In this document: positions 1 to 10,341 of the stretch, piece after piece
How positions within the stretch are numbered: the first letter of the stretch is position 1
How the letters are laid out: each line of letters opens with the position of its first letter
NCBI RefSeq assembly: GCF_004135585.1
Contig: NZ_CP035501.1
Coordinates: 4,597,501 to 4,661,500 of the forward strand
Origin: Sphingosinicella sp. BN140058
GTDB lineage: Bacteria; Pseudomonadota; Alphaproteobacteria; Sphingomonadales; Sphingomonadaceae
Reading direction: 5' to 3'
Length of the DNA stretch: 64,000 nt
Notes under the pieces: generated by a model
The model's database searches: none
Told to the model about the DNA's origin: nothing
The model's input: the letters and a program-made list of their open reading frames with translations, nothing else
Program-made: the position numbers and the translations under genes

Positions 1-756
1 CTCCTGTTGCTGTTCCTCTTCGCATTGCTGCTGCGAACCTTCGTGGTGACTCCGTTCGTCATCCCGTCGGGATCGATGCTGCCGCGGGTGATGATCGGCG
101 AATATCTGTTCGTGGCGAAATGGCCGTACGGCTTCTCACGCTACGCGCTGCCCTTCGTCGCCCCCGATCTCAAGGGGCGGTTTCTCGGCGGCGAGCCCGA
201 GAGGGGCGACGTGATCGTCTTCCGCTATCCCGGCAGCGACGACGATTGGGTGAAGAGGCTGATCGGTCTGCCCGGCGACACCATTCAGATGCGCGCCGGC
301 CAGGTGATTCTCAACGGCAAGGCGGTGCCGAAGGTGCGGATCGCCGATTATCTGATGGAGCGGACCCCCAACAGCCCTTGCCGCTACGTCGTCCAGCAGG
401 CGGAGCTGCCGACCGTCACCGAGGACGGCAGGACCTATTGCCGCTATGTGCGCTACCGCGAGACGCTGCCGGGCGGCCGCTCCTACGAAGTGCTCGACCA
501 GTGGCGCGGCGAGGGCGACGACACCGGCGTCTATACGGTGCCGCCCGGCCATTATTTCATGATGGGCGACAATCGCGACGACAGCGCCGACAGCCGCTAC
601 CCGCTGGCGCGCGAGGGGATCGGCTTCCTTCCGCGCGACAATCTGATCGGCCGGGCGCTGATCGTCTTCTTCTCGACCGACGGCAGCGCCTCGTGGGCAA
701 AGCCGTGGACCTGGTTCACCGCCGCCCGCTGGGAGCGGATCGGAGGCACCTTCTGA
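1..756 (+). CDS. lepB: Signal peptidase I (5' end outside window)
   Basis: Membrane-anchored serine protease that removes signal peptides from exported proteins. The visible part starts inside the N-terminal membrane anchor and runs into the peptidase S26 core. The nucleophile lies in IPSGSMLP (about residue 23 of the visible part) and the general-base lysine in WVKRLIGLPGD (about residue 83). The C-terminal box GDNRDDSADSR is typical of type I signal peptidases. The coding frame is open to the left edge, so the first codons are missing. The stop overlaps the rnc start by one base (TGATG), which implies translational coupling in lepB-rnc-era, a classical alphaproteobacterial operon. Confidence 0.96.
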   Translation, partial: LLLLFLFALLLRTFVVTPFVIPSGSMLPRVMIGEYLFVAKWPYGFSRYALPFVAPDLKGRFLGGEPERGDVIVFRYPGSDDDWVKRLIGLPGDTIQMRAGQVILNGKAVPKVRIADYLMERTPNSPCRYVVQQAELPTVTEDGRTYCRYVRYRETLPGGRSYEVLDQWRGEGDDTGVYTVPPGHYFMMGDNRDDSADSRYPLAREGIGFLPRDNLIGRALIVFFSTDGSASWAKPWTWFTAARWERIGGTF

Positions 757-1418
757 TGGAAAATGTGGCGCAATGGGTGAAACGGGTGCTCGGCCACGAC
801 GCCAGGGATCCGGCCTTGTTCGAGCGGGCGCTGACCCATTCGAGCCTCGGCGAGGACCATTATGAGCGACTCGAATTTCTCGGCGACCGGGTGCTCGGCC
901 TGGCGATCGCGAGCTGGCTCTACGAACTGTTTCCGAACGAGCCGGAAGGCAAATTGTCGCGGCGGCTGAACGCCCTCGTCGACCGCGACAGCTGCGCCGA
1001 AGTGGCGCGCGAACTCGGCGTCGCCAGCCAGCTTCGCCTCGGCAAGCAGGCCCGCGAGGACGGCGCGTCCGAGAGCGAGAACGTGCTCGGCGACATCACC
1101 GAGAGCCTGATCGGCGCGCTCTATCTGGAGGCCGGCTACGAAAGTGCCGCGGCGTTCGTCCGCCGCGCCTGGGACGACAAGGTCAGCACCCGCGACAAGG
1201 CGCCCAAGCATCCCAAGTCGGCGCTGCAGGAATGGGCGGCGGCGAACAACCGCAAGCCGCCGGTCTACCAGCTCGCCGATCGCCAAGGGCCGCATCATGC
1301 GCCGACCTTCGTCGTCGAGGTCGAGATACGTGGCGTCGGAACCGCAAGCGCCGAAGGAACGTCCAAGCAGGAGGCGGAGAAGGCCGCCGCCGCGAAATTG
1401 ATGGAGCAATTGAAGTGA
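756..1418 (+). CDS. rnc: Ribonuclease III
   Basis: Double-strand-specific endoribonuclease that processes rRNA precursors and structured mRNAs. The protein has 220 residues, the usual size. The signature ERLEFLGDRVLG (about residues 38-49) carries the metal-binding Glu and Asp, and a second acidic site is in DITESLIGALYLEAG. A C-terminal double-stranded-RNA-binding domain (about residues 150-220) ends in the typical KQEAEKAAAAKLM helix. The ATG at 756 overlaps the lepB stop, and the 3' end overlaps the era start by four bases. Confidence 0.97.
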   Translation: MENVAQWVKRVLGHDARDPALFERALTHSSLGEDHYERLEFLGDRVLGLAIASWLYELFPNEPEGKLSRRLNALVDRDSCAEVARELGVASQLRLGKQAREDGASESENVLGDITESLIGALYLEAGYESAAAFVRRAWDDKVSTRDKAPKHPKSALQEWAAANNRKPPVYQLADRQGPHHAPTFVVEVEIRGVGTASAEGTSKQEAEKAAAAKLMEQLK

Positions 1419-2308
1419 CCGAGAAATGCGGCGCGATCGCCGTGGTCGGCGCGCCCAATGCGGGCAAGTCGACCCTGGTGAATGCCCTGGTCGGCCAGAA
1501 GGTGGCGATCGTCAGCCCCAAGGCGCAGACCACGCGGGTCAGGATGATGGGCATCGCCATCCACGAGCAGAGCCAGATCCTGCTGCTCGACACGCCCGGG
1601 ATCTTCGAGCCCAAGCGCCGGCTGGACCGAGCGATGGTCGCGGCCGCCTGGAACGGCGCCCAGGATGCCGATCTGATCGCCCTGGTGATCGATTCCGAGC
1701 GCGGCTTTTCCAAGCGGCTCGAAGAGATGCTCGAGCGCTTGAAGGAGCGGCGCGAGCCCAAATTCCTGGTGCTGAACAAGGTCGACGTGACCAAGAAGGA
1801 ATCGTTGCTGGCGCTCGCGGCACAGCTCAACGAGCGGCTGGCGTTCGAGGAGATCTTCTTCGTCTCGGCGACCACCGGCGACGGCGTGCCGGCCCTGAAG
1901 GCGGCGCTGGCGTCACGGATGCCGGAGGGGCCGTGGCATTTCCCCGAGGACCAGGTGTCCGACGCCACCGACCGAATGCTCGCCGCCGAAGTCACCCGCG
2001 AGCAGCTCTACCTGCAGCTCCACGCCGAACTGCCCTATGAGAGCGCGATCGAGACCGAGAAGTTCGAGGAGCGCAAGGACGGATCGGCCGCGATCCACCA
2101 GCAGATCCTGGTCGCGCGCGACAGCCAGAAGGCGATCGTGCTCGGCAAGGGCGGCACCCGAATCCGCGCGATCGGCGAGGCCGCCCGCAAAGAGTTGTCG
2201 GAGCTGCTCGGCCGCAAGGTCCACCTCTTCCTCCACGTCAAGGTCCACCCCAAGTGGGAGGAGGATCGCGGCCTCTATCGCGAGATCGGGCTCGACTGGG
2301 TGGAGTGA
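1415..2308 (+). CDS. era: GTPase Era
   Basis: Ribosome-associated GTPase needed for maturation of 16S rRNA and the 30S subunit. I chose the GTG at 1415 because it overlaps the rnc stop (GTGA) and gives 297 residues, the normal Era length; the frame stays open upstream but there it lies inside rnc. G1 is GAPNAGKS, G3 is DTPG, G4 is NKVD. The C-terminal KH domain carries ILGKGGTRIRAIG-like RNA-binding residues (VLGKGGTRIRAIG here). It is the last gene of the lepB-rnc-era unit. Confidence 0.97.
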   Translation: MTEKCGAIAVVGAPNAGKSTLVNALVGQKVAIVSPKAQTTRVRMMGIAIHEQSQILLLDTPGIFEPKRRLDRAMVAAAWNGAQDADLIALVIDSERGFSKRLEEMLERLKERREPKFLVLNKVDVTKKESLLALAAQLNERLAFEEIFFVSATTGDGVPALKAALASRMPEGPWHFPEDQVSDATDRMLAAEVTREQLYLQLHAELPYESAIETEKFEERKDGSAAIHQQILVARDSQKAIVLGKGGTRIRAIGEAARKELSELLGRKVHLFLHVKVHPKWEEDRGLYREIGLDWVE

Positions 2309-2345
2309 GGGCGGGCCGTCGCGTCGCTCCGCGCCGGCGCCGAGG

Positions 2346-2412
2346 CCCTCACCCTCCCGCCGCTTCGCGGCGGCACCGGCGGGCCCTCACCCTCCCACCG
2401 CTTCGCGGCGGG
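2346..2412. repeat. Two direct copies of a GC-rich intergenic repeat
   Basis: A segment reading CCCTCACCCTCCC followed by (G/A)CCGCTTCGCGGCGG occurs at 2346-2373 and again at 2384-2412. Each copy contains its own small CCGC-TTCG-GCGG hairpin with a UUCG-like loop. It lies directly behind era. This is seen in the sequence; function unknown. Confidence 0.6.
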
Positions 2413-2415
2413 CCC

Positions 2416-2442
2416 CTCCCTCTTCCCTGAAGGGAGAGGGAG
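2416..2442 (+). terminator. Imperfect hairpin downstream of era
   Basis: CTCCCTCT pairs with AGAGGGAG, and an inner CCCT/AGGG pair continues the stem with a single bulged T. There is no strong T-run after it, so it may be an RNA-stabilising hairpin rather than a clean intrinsic terminator of the era operon. Confidence 0.45.
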
Positions 2443-2580
2443 AAAAGGCGGCTTCTAATGCCTCTTCCGTTCCGGGATGGGCGGCCTGACTCCGTCCTCC
2501 GGGGAACCTTGGCGGTCGTTTATGGGGGGCAAGTCGTCAGGCTCGGGAGGGTGACGGCGGTGGCGCGGTGGTGGCCGACC

Positions 2581-2877
2581 CTAGGCGAAGCCGGTGTCCG
2601 GATCCTGCCGGACGTGAAGGATCCGCACGACGAGGAACATGGCCTCTGTCTCGAGACCGAAGATGACATGTGAACCCGCTCGTAACTTGAGGAACAGCCT
2701 GCCGCCGACGTCCACTTGCGTAGCGGGGAACTCGCCACCTGCCAGTGCACGGCAGCGGTCCCGGATCGTGCTCACGTAACGTTGCGCCTGCTCGGCTCCC
2801 CATCGCCGGCTCGTATATGCCCAGATTCCTTCAATGTCCGCGCTGGCTTTGCGGGTGAATTCAAGCCGCCGCGCCAC
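2581..2877 (-). CDS. parE: RelE/ParE-type toxin
   Basis: Protein of 98 residues with the compact RelE/ParE fold: N-terminal helices (FTRKASADIEGIWAYTSRRWG) and a C-terminal strand region ending in VVRILHVRQDPD, where ParE toxins typically read R-I-LHxRxD. ParE members poison DNA gyrase; RelE members cut mRNA on the ribosome; the VRILHVRQD ending favours ParE. The start is a GTG without a clear ribosome-binding site. Its antitoxin gene lies upstream on the same strand, but 92 bases of palindromic DNA separate them, whereas such pairs normally overlap or nearly touch. Expression may therefore be altered. Confidence 0.82.
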   Translation of the reverse strand: MARRLEFTRKASADIEGIWAYTSRRWGAEQAQRYVSTIRDRCRALAGGEFPATQVDVGGRLFLKLRAGSHVIFGLETEAMFLVVRILHVRQDPDTGFA

Positions 2878-2878
2878 C

Positions 2879-2940
2879 AGAGCATGATCGTCGGAGGTGG
2901 AAGCGCGTCGCGCTTCCGACGATGACGTGGATCATGCTCT
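2879..2940. repeat. Palindromic element A between parD and parE
   Basis: Perfect 11-base outer arms (AGAGCATGATC at 2879-2889, reverse complement at 2930-2940) enclose a second hairpin, GGAAGCG/CGCTTCC at 2899-2917. The layout (outer stem, unpaired sides, inner stem) resembles REP/BIME or small MITE units. It fills most of the parD-parE gap. Confidence 0.7.
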
Positions 2941-2952
2941 ATCGTAGGGTTG

Positions 2953-3002
2953 AGACCAAGATTTACGTCTCAGGCTGGTACAGCCTGAGGCGATCTTGGT
3001 CT
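2953..3002. repeat. Palindromic element B overlapping the end of parD
   Basis: Outer arms AGACCAAGAT (2953-2962) and ATCTTGGTCT (2993-3002) enclose an inner stem CTCAGGCT/AGCCTGAG (2969-2976 with 2982-2989) and a GGTAC loop. It has the same nested design as element A, from which it is separated by 12 bases. It supplies the last codons and stop of parD. Confidence 0.7.
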
Positions 3003-3242
3003 GGGGGTCTCGCTGGTCTTCTCCGCAAGCCACTCGTCGATGTCGAACTCTTCCGCGATTCCACTGTCCAAGCCGGCCTGGAGCTCAGCCCTCAGCGCCT
3101 GCATGCGGATCTGACGCTCCTCCAACAATCGGAGGCCGTCGCGGACGACCTCGCTCGCTGAACCGTAGTGACCCGCCTTCACCTGTTCCGCAATGAAGCG
3201 ATCAAAGTGATCGCTGAGGCTTACCGACGTGTTCTTCGGCAT
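2970..3242 (-). CDS. parD: ParD-type ribbon-helix-helix antitoxin
   Basis: Protein of 90 residues. The N-terminal ribbon-helix-helix NTSVSLSDHFDRFIAEQVKA followed by GHYGSASEVVRDGLRLLEE is the hallmark of ParD/CopG-like antitoxins, which neutralise the toxin and repress their own promoter. I start at the ATG of MPKNTSVSL; an upstream in-frame start at 3263 adds seven residues. The last codons (PRPRSPQAVPA) and the stop are formed by the palindrome at 2953-3002, so the natural C terminus seems to have been replaced. Confidence 0.82.
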   Translation of the reverse strand: MPKNTSVSLSDHFDRFIAEQVKAGHYGSASEVVRDGLRLLEERQIRMQALRAELQAGLDSGIAEEFDIDEWLAEKTSETPRPRSPQAVPA

Positions 3243-3346
3243 AACGTCTCCGCAGGTTACCAATATTTGGTAGTGTAGGGCTGGCGGAAGTTAGTCTCAA
3301 GAGACGCGGCAAACCCGTCGCGTCGTTGCGCGGGTCAAGCAGCACT

Positions 3347-3377
3347 CCGGCGTGCGCACCCGAGGGGCGCACGCCGG
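3347..3377 (-). terminator. Strong hairpin downstream of katG
   Basis: CCGGCGTGCGC (3347-3357) pairs perfectly with GCGCACGCCGG (3367-3377) around a nine-base loop, 11 bases beyond the katG stop. No clear T-run follows, so Rho-independent activity is uncertain. Confidence 0.5.
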
Positions 3378-3388
3378 GGCAAGGTTGA

Positions 3389-5659
<2,271 letters not shown>

Positions 5660-5788
5660 CTACACCGGGGAGGAGATCGGCCGAAATCGGTATTTCTGAT
5701 TAGAGCGCGCAACTCCGTCGATTAGACCCGCACTCACCTTCCCATTCCTCGGGGTGAGTCCGGCCAGTCCCGGCACGGCGAGGGCGGT

Positions 5789-6502
5789 TCAATTTCCCGC
5801 GAGCATCTCCTCGACCCAGGCCGGCACGAGCGCGCTTGCCGGTCCGGTTCGGCTTTTTTGGAAGTAGACGCTGCCGAGGCTTGGCTCGAGATTGATTTCC
5901 AGAGTCTGGGCGCCGCAGTAGCGGGCGGTCTGGACGAAGCCGGCGGCCGGGTAGACGGCGCCCGAGGTACCGATCGAGACGAACAAATCGGCGTCGCGCA
6001 GAGCGGCGTCGATCCGGTCCATCTGATAGGGCATCTCGCCGAACCAGACGATGTCCGGGCGCAGGGAACCCGACACGTTGCAGACGGGGCAGGGCGGATT
6101 GTCCGCCAGATCCTTCGTCCACGGCACACGATGGTCGCAGGCGAGGCACCAGGCGGAGGTGAGCTGGCCGTGCATGTGGAGCACTCCCGCAGCGCCGGCG
6201 CGTTCGTGGAGATCGTCGACATTCTGGGTGACGAGAAGCAGCTTGCCCGGCCACTCGGCTTCGAGCCTGGCGAGGGCCTGGTGAGCCGAGTTCGGCTCCA
6301 CCGCCTTCAGCCGTGCGCGACGGGCATCGTAGAAGGCCTGGACGAGGTCGGGATCGCGCGCAAACGCCTCAGGAGTCGCCACGTCTTCGATGCGATGGCC
6401 CTCCCACAGACCGTCCGGACCGCGGAAGGTGGCGAGACCGCTTTCGGCGGAAATGCCCGCCCCGGTAAGGATGACGACGTTGTGGATCTCTCGCTGGTGC
6501 AT
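5789..6502 (-). CDS. cobB: NAD-dependent protein deacylase (sirtuin, CobB type)
   Basis: Removes acyl groups from lysines with consumption of NAD+. The 237 residues start with the Rossmann motif GAGISAESGLATFRG; NAD-contact residues are in TQNVDDLHERAG and the catalytic His in HMHGQL. A zinc site is formed by WCLAC and CPVC. The YDARR segment matches the Tyr-x-x-Arg pair that, in class III sirtuins such as E. coli CobB, binds succinyl or malonyl groups, so desuccinylase activity is likely besides deacetylation. It is divergent from the FixJ-type regulator to its right. Confidence 0.95.
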   Translation of the reverse strand: MHQREIHNVVILTGAGISAESGLATFRGPDGLWEGHRIEDVATPEAFARDPDLVQAFYDARRARLKAVEPNSAHQALARLEAEWPGKLLLVTQNVDDLHERAGAAGVLHMHGQLTSAWCLACDHRVPWTKDLADNPPCPVCNVSGSLRPDIVWFGEMPYQMDRIDAALRDADLFVSIGTSGAVYPAAGFVQTARYCGAQTLEINLEPSLGSVYFQKSRTGPASALVPAWVEEMLAGN

Positions 6503-6611
6503 GGCGCAAGCTTAGTCGACGCGGGGGCGCTGCCGGAAGTGGAAAGCGATCCGCCCGTTGACGACCGCGCGGACCAATGTCAGCCTTTTGCGGAACGAAC
6601 GAGGCGAGTGC

Positions 6612-7256
6612 GTGTCCGATCCCAACACCGACGCGGCGACGATCCACATTCTCGACGACGACGAGTCGTTGCGGACGGCGCTCGACAGTCTGTTCCGGTC
6701 GGTGGGTCTGCGCACCCACGGTTATGGATCGGTCGCCGAGTTTCTGGACACGCCGGCGCAGCCCGGGCCGGGATGCCTGTTGCTCGACGTCCGCCTGCCT
6801 GGAACGAGCGGGCTCGATTTCCAGGCCCGGCTTGCGGAGCATGCGATCACGCTGCCGGTGATCCTGATGACGGGTCATGGCGACATCCAGATGACGGTGC
6901 GCGCGATGAAGGCGGGCGCCGTCGATTTCCTCGCCAAGCCGTTCCGCGATCAGGACGTGCTCGACGCAGTTGCGGAGGCGCTGGCGCGCGATCGGACGCA
7001 GCGGGAGGGCGCGGCGCGGTCGGCGGGGCTGCGCGCCCGCTACGACGCATTGACTCCGCGCGAGCGCGAAGTGATGGCCGCGGTGACCGCCGGCAAGATG
7101 AACAAGCAGGTTGCCGGTGCGCTTGGTCTCAGCGAGATCACGATCAAGATCCATCGCGGCTCGGCGATGCGCAAGATGGGTGCGCGGACGCTCGCCGATC
7201 TCGTCCGGATGGCCGAGGCGCTCGGCCTGCAGGCGGAGCAGCCGCCGGCCTGCTGA
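6612..7256 (+). CDS. FixJ-family two-component response regulator
   Basis: Protein of 214 residues with an N-terminal receiver domain (acidic pocket ILDDDES, phospho-acceptor Asp in LLLDVRLPG, Thr in LMTGHGD, Lys in FLAKPF) and a C-terminal LuxR-type helix-turn-helix (LTPREREVMAAVTAGKMNKQ followed by EITIKIHRGSAMRKM). I start at GTG 6612, which removes 18 unconserved residues of the longer frame. It lies a short way upstream of a receiver-only gene and a PAS histidine kinase on the same strand, so all three probably form one signalling route. Targets may carry the CATAC-N4-GTATG palindromes described separately (inference). Confidence 0.9.
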   Translation: MSDPNTDAATIHILDDDESLRTALDSLFRSVGLRTHGYGSVAEFLDTPAQPGPGCLLLDVRLPGTSGLDFQARLAEHAITLPVILMTGHGDIQMTVRAMKAGAVDFLAKPFRDQDVLDAVAEALARDRTQREGAARSAGLRARYDALTPREREVMAAVTAGKMNKQVAGALGLSEITIKIHRGSAMRKMGARTLADLVRMAEALGLQAEQPPAC

Positions 7257-7279
7257 AAGGGCGTCTGATAGATCGCCGT

Positions 7280-7293
7280 CATACCCATGTATG
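7280..7293. promoter_or_regulatory. Palindrome CATAC-CCAT-GTATG
   Basis: Perfect five-base arms with a four-base spacer, ending 110 bases before the start codon of the receiver-only gene at 7403. The same arms occur at 9392-9405, 111 bases before the hydrolase gene at 9516. Likely a dimer-binding operator; the FixJ-type regulators nearby are candidate binders (inference). Confidence 0.5.
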
Positions 7294-7402
7294 ATTTCGA
7301 TCCGGCGGATTTTTCCGCAAGAAGACGAGAAGGTTACGCGGGCGTGGCGAAGCCAGCTGCAATGGCCGGACGACCGGCCGTTGCGGCCCAAGGGGATGAG
7401 CT

Positions 7403-7771
7403 GTGCACGCCGAGCCCGTGATCTCGATCGTCGAAGACGACGAATCTCTGCGTACCGCGCTGATCGGTTTGTTGCGCGCCGCCGGCTATTCCGGGCGCGG
7501 CTTCGCCTCCGCCGAGGAATTCCTTGCGGTGCAGGACGGTGCCTGCGCCTGTGTGATCACCGACGTTCGGCTTCCGGGCGAGAGCGGCCTCGACATGATC
7601 GGGCGATTGCGGAAGCTCGGCTACCAGAGACCGGTGATCGTGATCACGGCCGGTGCCGACCCGACCATCGCCGATGCCGCACGGGCGCAAGGCGTCCTGT
7701 GCGTACTGACCAAGCCGTTCGAGGCGGACCAATTGCTCGATTGTGTGGCGCGTGCACTCGCGGCAGGATGA
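7403..7771 (+). CDS. Receiver-only (single-domain) response regulator
   Basis: The 122 residues hold only a CheY-like receiver domain: acidic pair in IVEDDES, phospho-acceptor Asp in VITDVRLPG, a conserved Thr in VIVITAG and Lys in LTKPFEADQ. There is no output domain, so it probably relays phosphate or controls a partner by binding. It starts at a GTG and ends 25 bases before the kinase gene that follows, which suggests co-transcription with that kinase. Confidence 0.88.
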   Translation: MHAEPVISIVEDDESLRTALIGLLRAAGYSGRGFASAEEFLAVQDGACACVITDVRLPGESGLDMIGRLRKLGYQRPVIVITAGADPTIADAARAQGVLCVLTKPFEADQLLDCVARALAAG

Positions 7772-7796
7772 GGTTTCCGATTGTCCGGGAGCGAAC

Positions 7797-9425
7797 ATGG
7801 CCAGGCTCGACCGTGCGGATGCCTCCGAAATTCTGGATCTCGTGCACGACGCGATAATCGTCCGGGATCTTTCCGGACGGATCATCCAGTGGAACCTCGC
7901 TGCCGAGCATTGTTACGGCTGGCCGCGCGGGGAGGCGATCGGCCGGAAGTTCGGCGCCTTGCTGCACGGCGCGGAAGCCAGGTCGCTTGAGGCCGCCGAG
8001 CTGGAATTGCTTGAAACCGGTCGTTGGCAGGGAGAGGTGGAGCGGCGCGGCCGAGAGGGGCAGGCGGTGAGCGTCGAGGCGCGCTGGTCACTCGGCCGCG
8101 ACGCCGAGGGCCGGCCGTTGCATATCGTCGAGACCAGTCGCGACATTGCGGAGCGCCGCCGGACCCAGGCGGAGGCGCAGCTCACCGAATATCGCTACCG
8201 CAATCTGTTCCAGGCCATGGCAGTCGCCTTTTGGGAGATCGACTTCACGGGCGTCGGCGACATGCTGCGCACGGCGTTCGCCGCAGGCGTCACCGACCTG
8301 CGCGCGCACATGCTGGGCAATCGCGCGCTGATCCGCGAGGCGATGGCACGATCGCGCGTGCGCGACGTCAATGCGAAGGCGGTTGCCTTGTTCGGTGCAC
8401 AATCGAGCGAGGAGCTCGTCGGCGGCTCGGTCGAGCGCTTCTGGCCGGTGGAAAGCGAGCCGGTGTTCGTCGAGGCGGTGGTCGCTTCCGCGGAAAAGCG
8501 GCCTCATTATCTCACCGAGACACGGCTGCTGACGGTCGGCGGCGACTTGATCGACGTCCTGTTCACCGTTTCCTGGTCGCCCGAGAGTCGCAAGGAAGGC
8601 GTGATCCTGCTGGGCGTGATCGATATTAGCGAGCGCAAGCGGGCGGAGGAGGCGCTGGGCCGGCTGCAGGCCGATCTTGCCCGGGCGGCGCGCATTTCGA
8701 TGCTCGGGGAATTCACCGCCTCGATCGCGCACGAGGTCAACCAGCCGCTGGCGGCGATCGCCACCAATGTCGAGGCGGGGCTGCGGTGGCTGAACCGCCC
8801 CGAACCGGACATCGAGGAGGTGCGGGCCTTGTCCGGCCGCGTCATCGCCGACGCGCGGCGCGCGGCCGAGATCATCGGCAGGGTTCGGGCAATGGCCGAG
8901 CAGCGCGCGCCGGAGCGGACGGTGCTCGACGTCAATGCGCTGGTCGAGGAGGTGCTGCTGTTCCTGCGGCACGACCTCAGAGCGCAGGCGATCGCCGTGT
9001 CGCTCGACCTCGCTCCGAGGCTGCCGTCGATCGCGGGTGACGGCACCCAGATCCAGCAGATCCTGGTCAATCTCGCCGTCAATGCCGTCCAGGCGATGGC
9101 GGAGCTGCCGGTGGAGCGGCGAAGCCTTGGCATCCGCACCGCCGTGGCGGGTGACGCGGTGCGCATCAGCATAGAGGACCAAGGGCCGGGCTTCGCAGAG
9201 GGTACCGAGCAGCGGCTGTTCGACAGCTTCTTCACGACCAAGGCCTCGGGTATGGGCATGGGGCTGCGCATCTGCCGTTCGATCGCCGAGGCGCATGGCG
9301 GGACGATCGATGCGGTGCGGCGCAGCGATGGGCCGGGCGCGACCTTCGTCGTGACGCTGCCGGCCGCAACCGATCCGCGAGGCGCCATCCCCATACCAAC
9401 GTATGACGGCGCTAGCCGGATGTAG
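7797..9425 (+). CDS. PAS-domain sensor histidine kinase
   Basis: A 542-residue kinase with no obvious membrane segment. It has an N-terminal PAS domain (about residues 8-120), a second PAS-like region (about 130-285), then a HisKA domain with the phospho-acceptor His in SIAHEVNQPLAAIATNVEAG and a HATPase domain with N box (NLAVNAVQAM), G1 (DQGPGFAEG) and G2 (GMGMGLRICR). The H-box type is that of DctB/FixL-like kinases. I start at ATG 7797 because the PAS domain begins directly after it. The soluble sensor points to a cytoplasmic signal. Partners are probably the receiver gene before it and the FixJ-type regulator at 6612. Confidence 0.93.
   Translation: MARLDRADASEILDLVHDAIIVRDLSGRIIQWNLAAEHCYGWPRGEAIGRKFGALLHGAEARSLEAAELELLETGRWQGEVERRGREGQAVSVEARWSLGRDAEGRPLHIVETSRDIAERRRTQAEAQLTEYRYRNLFQAMAVAFWEIDFTGVGDMLRTAFAAGVTDLRAHMLGNRALIREAMARSRVRDVNAKAVALFGAQSSEELVGGSVERFWPVESEPVFVEAVVASAEKRPHYLTETRLLTVGGDLIDVLFTVSWSPESRKEGVILLGVIDISERKRAEEALGRLQADLARAARISMLGEFTASIAHEVNQPLAAIATNVEAGLRWLNRPEPDIEEVRALSGRVIADARRAAEIIGRVRAMAEQRAPERTVLDVNALVEEVLLFLRHDLRAQAIAVSLDLAPRLPSIAGDGTQIQQILVNLAVNAVQAMAELPVERRSLGIRTAVAGDAVRISIEDQGPGFAEGTEQRLFDSFFTTKASGMGMGLRICRSIAEAHGGTIDAVRRSDGPGATFVVTLPAATDPRGAIPIPTYDGASRM
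9392..9405. promoter_or_regulatory. Palindrome CATAC-CAAC-GTATG
   Basis: Same CATAC/GTATG arms as the site at 7280-7293; it overlaps the last codons of the kinase gene and ends 111 bases before the start of the first alpha/beta hydrolase. A relaxed copy (CATTC-CAAC-CTATG) sits at 16335-16348. Confidence 0.5.
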
Positions 9426-9515
9426 ACTATCGCCTCCTTCCGGTCCGACGCATTCTGCACCGGACGGAGCGGGCAGGCGCACAGGGACGCCGCCGCCGTC
9501 GAGGGAGACGGACCG

Positions 9516-10319
9516 ATGTCGACCACGATCATGCTGATTCACGGCGCCTGGCTCAACAGCGCGAGCTGGGAAGGATTTCGGCGCCGCTACGAGGGTCTCG
9601 GCTACAAGGTGGTGACGCCGGACTGGCCGTATGACGATCGCAGCCCGGCCGAGCTGCGCGCGGAGCCGCGCGTCGAACTGGCGACGCTCGGCCAGCGCGA
9701 GATCGTCGACCATTACGAGCGGGCGGTGCGGGCGCTGCCCGAACCGCCGATCCTGATCGGACATTCGTTCGGGGGCGTGATCGTGCAGCATCTGCTCGAC
9801 CGCGGTCTCGGATTGTCCGGGGTCGCGATCGATCCGGCGCCGACGCCGGGCGTGCCGCTTGGCGTCCACGCGATCGTTTCGGCGCTGCCCGTGTTTCTCG
9901 ATCTCGGCAGCTGGAAGCGGGCGAAAACGATGTCGCGCAAATTCTTCGCCACGCGCTTCGCGCAGACCGCGCGGAAGGATCGGGTCGACATGCTCTACGA
10001 CCGCTACATCGTGCCGACGCCGGGCAAGGTCTATTGGGACGGCATCTTTAAGCCGATCAAGATACGCTGGGACAATCCGAAGCGTGCACCGCTGCTGCTG
10101 ATCGCCGGCGGCAAGGACCTGATCGCCGATGCGAGCATGACTCGCGCGATCTTCCGCAAACAGCGCAGAGCGCCGTCCACGACCGAACTCAAGACCTTCC
10201 CGGACCGATCCCACTGGACCTGCATGGACGAGGGCTGGGAAGCGGTCGCGGATTACGCCCTCGACTGGGCGCTGCGGCACGCCCGCCCACAACGAACCGA
10301 GCAACCGCTCGCTGCCTGA
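9516..10319 (+). CDS. Alpha/beta hydrolase
   Basis: A 267-residue soluble alpha/beta hydrolase. The oxyanion-hole strand is MLIHGAWLN and the nucleophile elbow GHSFGG (Ser about residue 92). An acidic residue lies in the GGKDLIADA segment, and the late His is in FPDRSHWT. No signal peptide is visible. The substrate is not evident from sequence. It is the first gene of a probable operon with a second hydrolase (22-base gap) and a flavoprotein. Confidence 0.88.
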   Translation: MSTTIMLIHGAWLNSASWEGFRRRYEGLGYKVVTPDWPYDDRSPAELRAEPRVELATLGQREIVDHYERAVRALPEPPILIGHSFGGVIVQHLLDRGLGLSGVAIDPAPTPGVPLGVHAIVSALPVFLDLGSWKRAKTMSRKFFATRFAQTARKDRVDMLYDRYIVPTPGKVYWDGIFKPIKIRWDNPKRAPLLLIAGGKDLIADASMTRAIFRKQRRAPSTTELKTFPDRSHWTCMDEGWEAVADYALDWALRHARPQRTEQPLAA

Positions 10320-10341
10320 CCCACCCAAGAAGGAGAGTGAC

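Noticed and set aside
2458..2673. 71-codon open frame after era
   Set aside because: Overlaps parE in antisense, no family features or ribosome-binding site.
7280..7293. lux-box-type quorum-sensing site
   Set aside because: The palindrome is shorter than a lux box and no LuxI/LuxR autoinducer pair is in the window; the LuxR-type genes here all have receiver domains.
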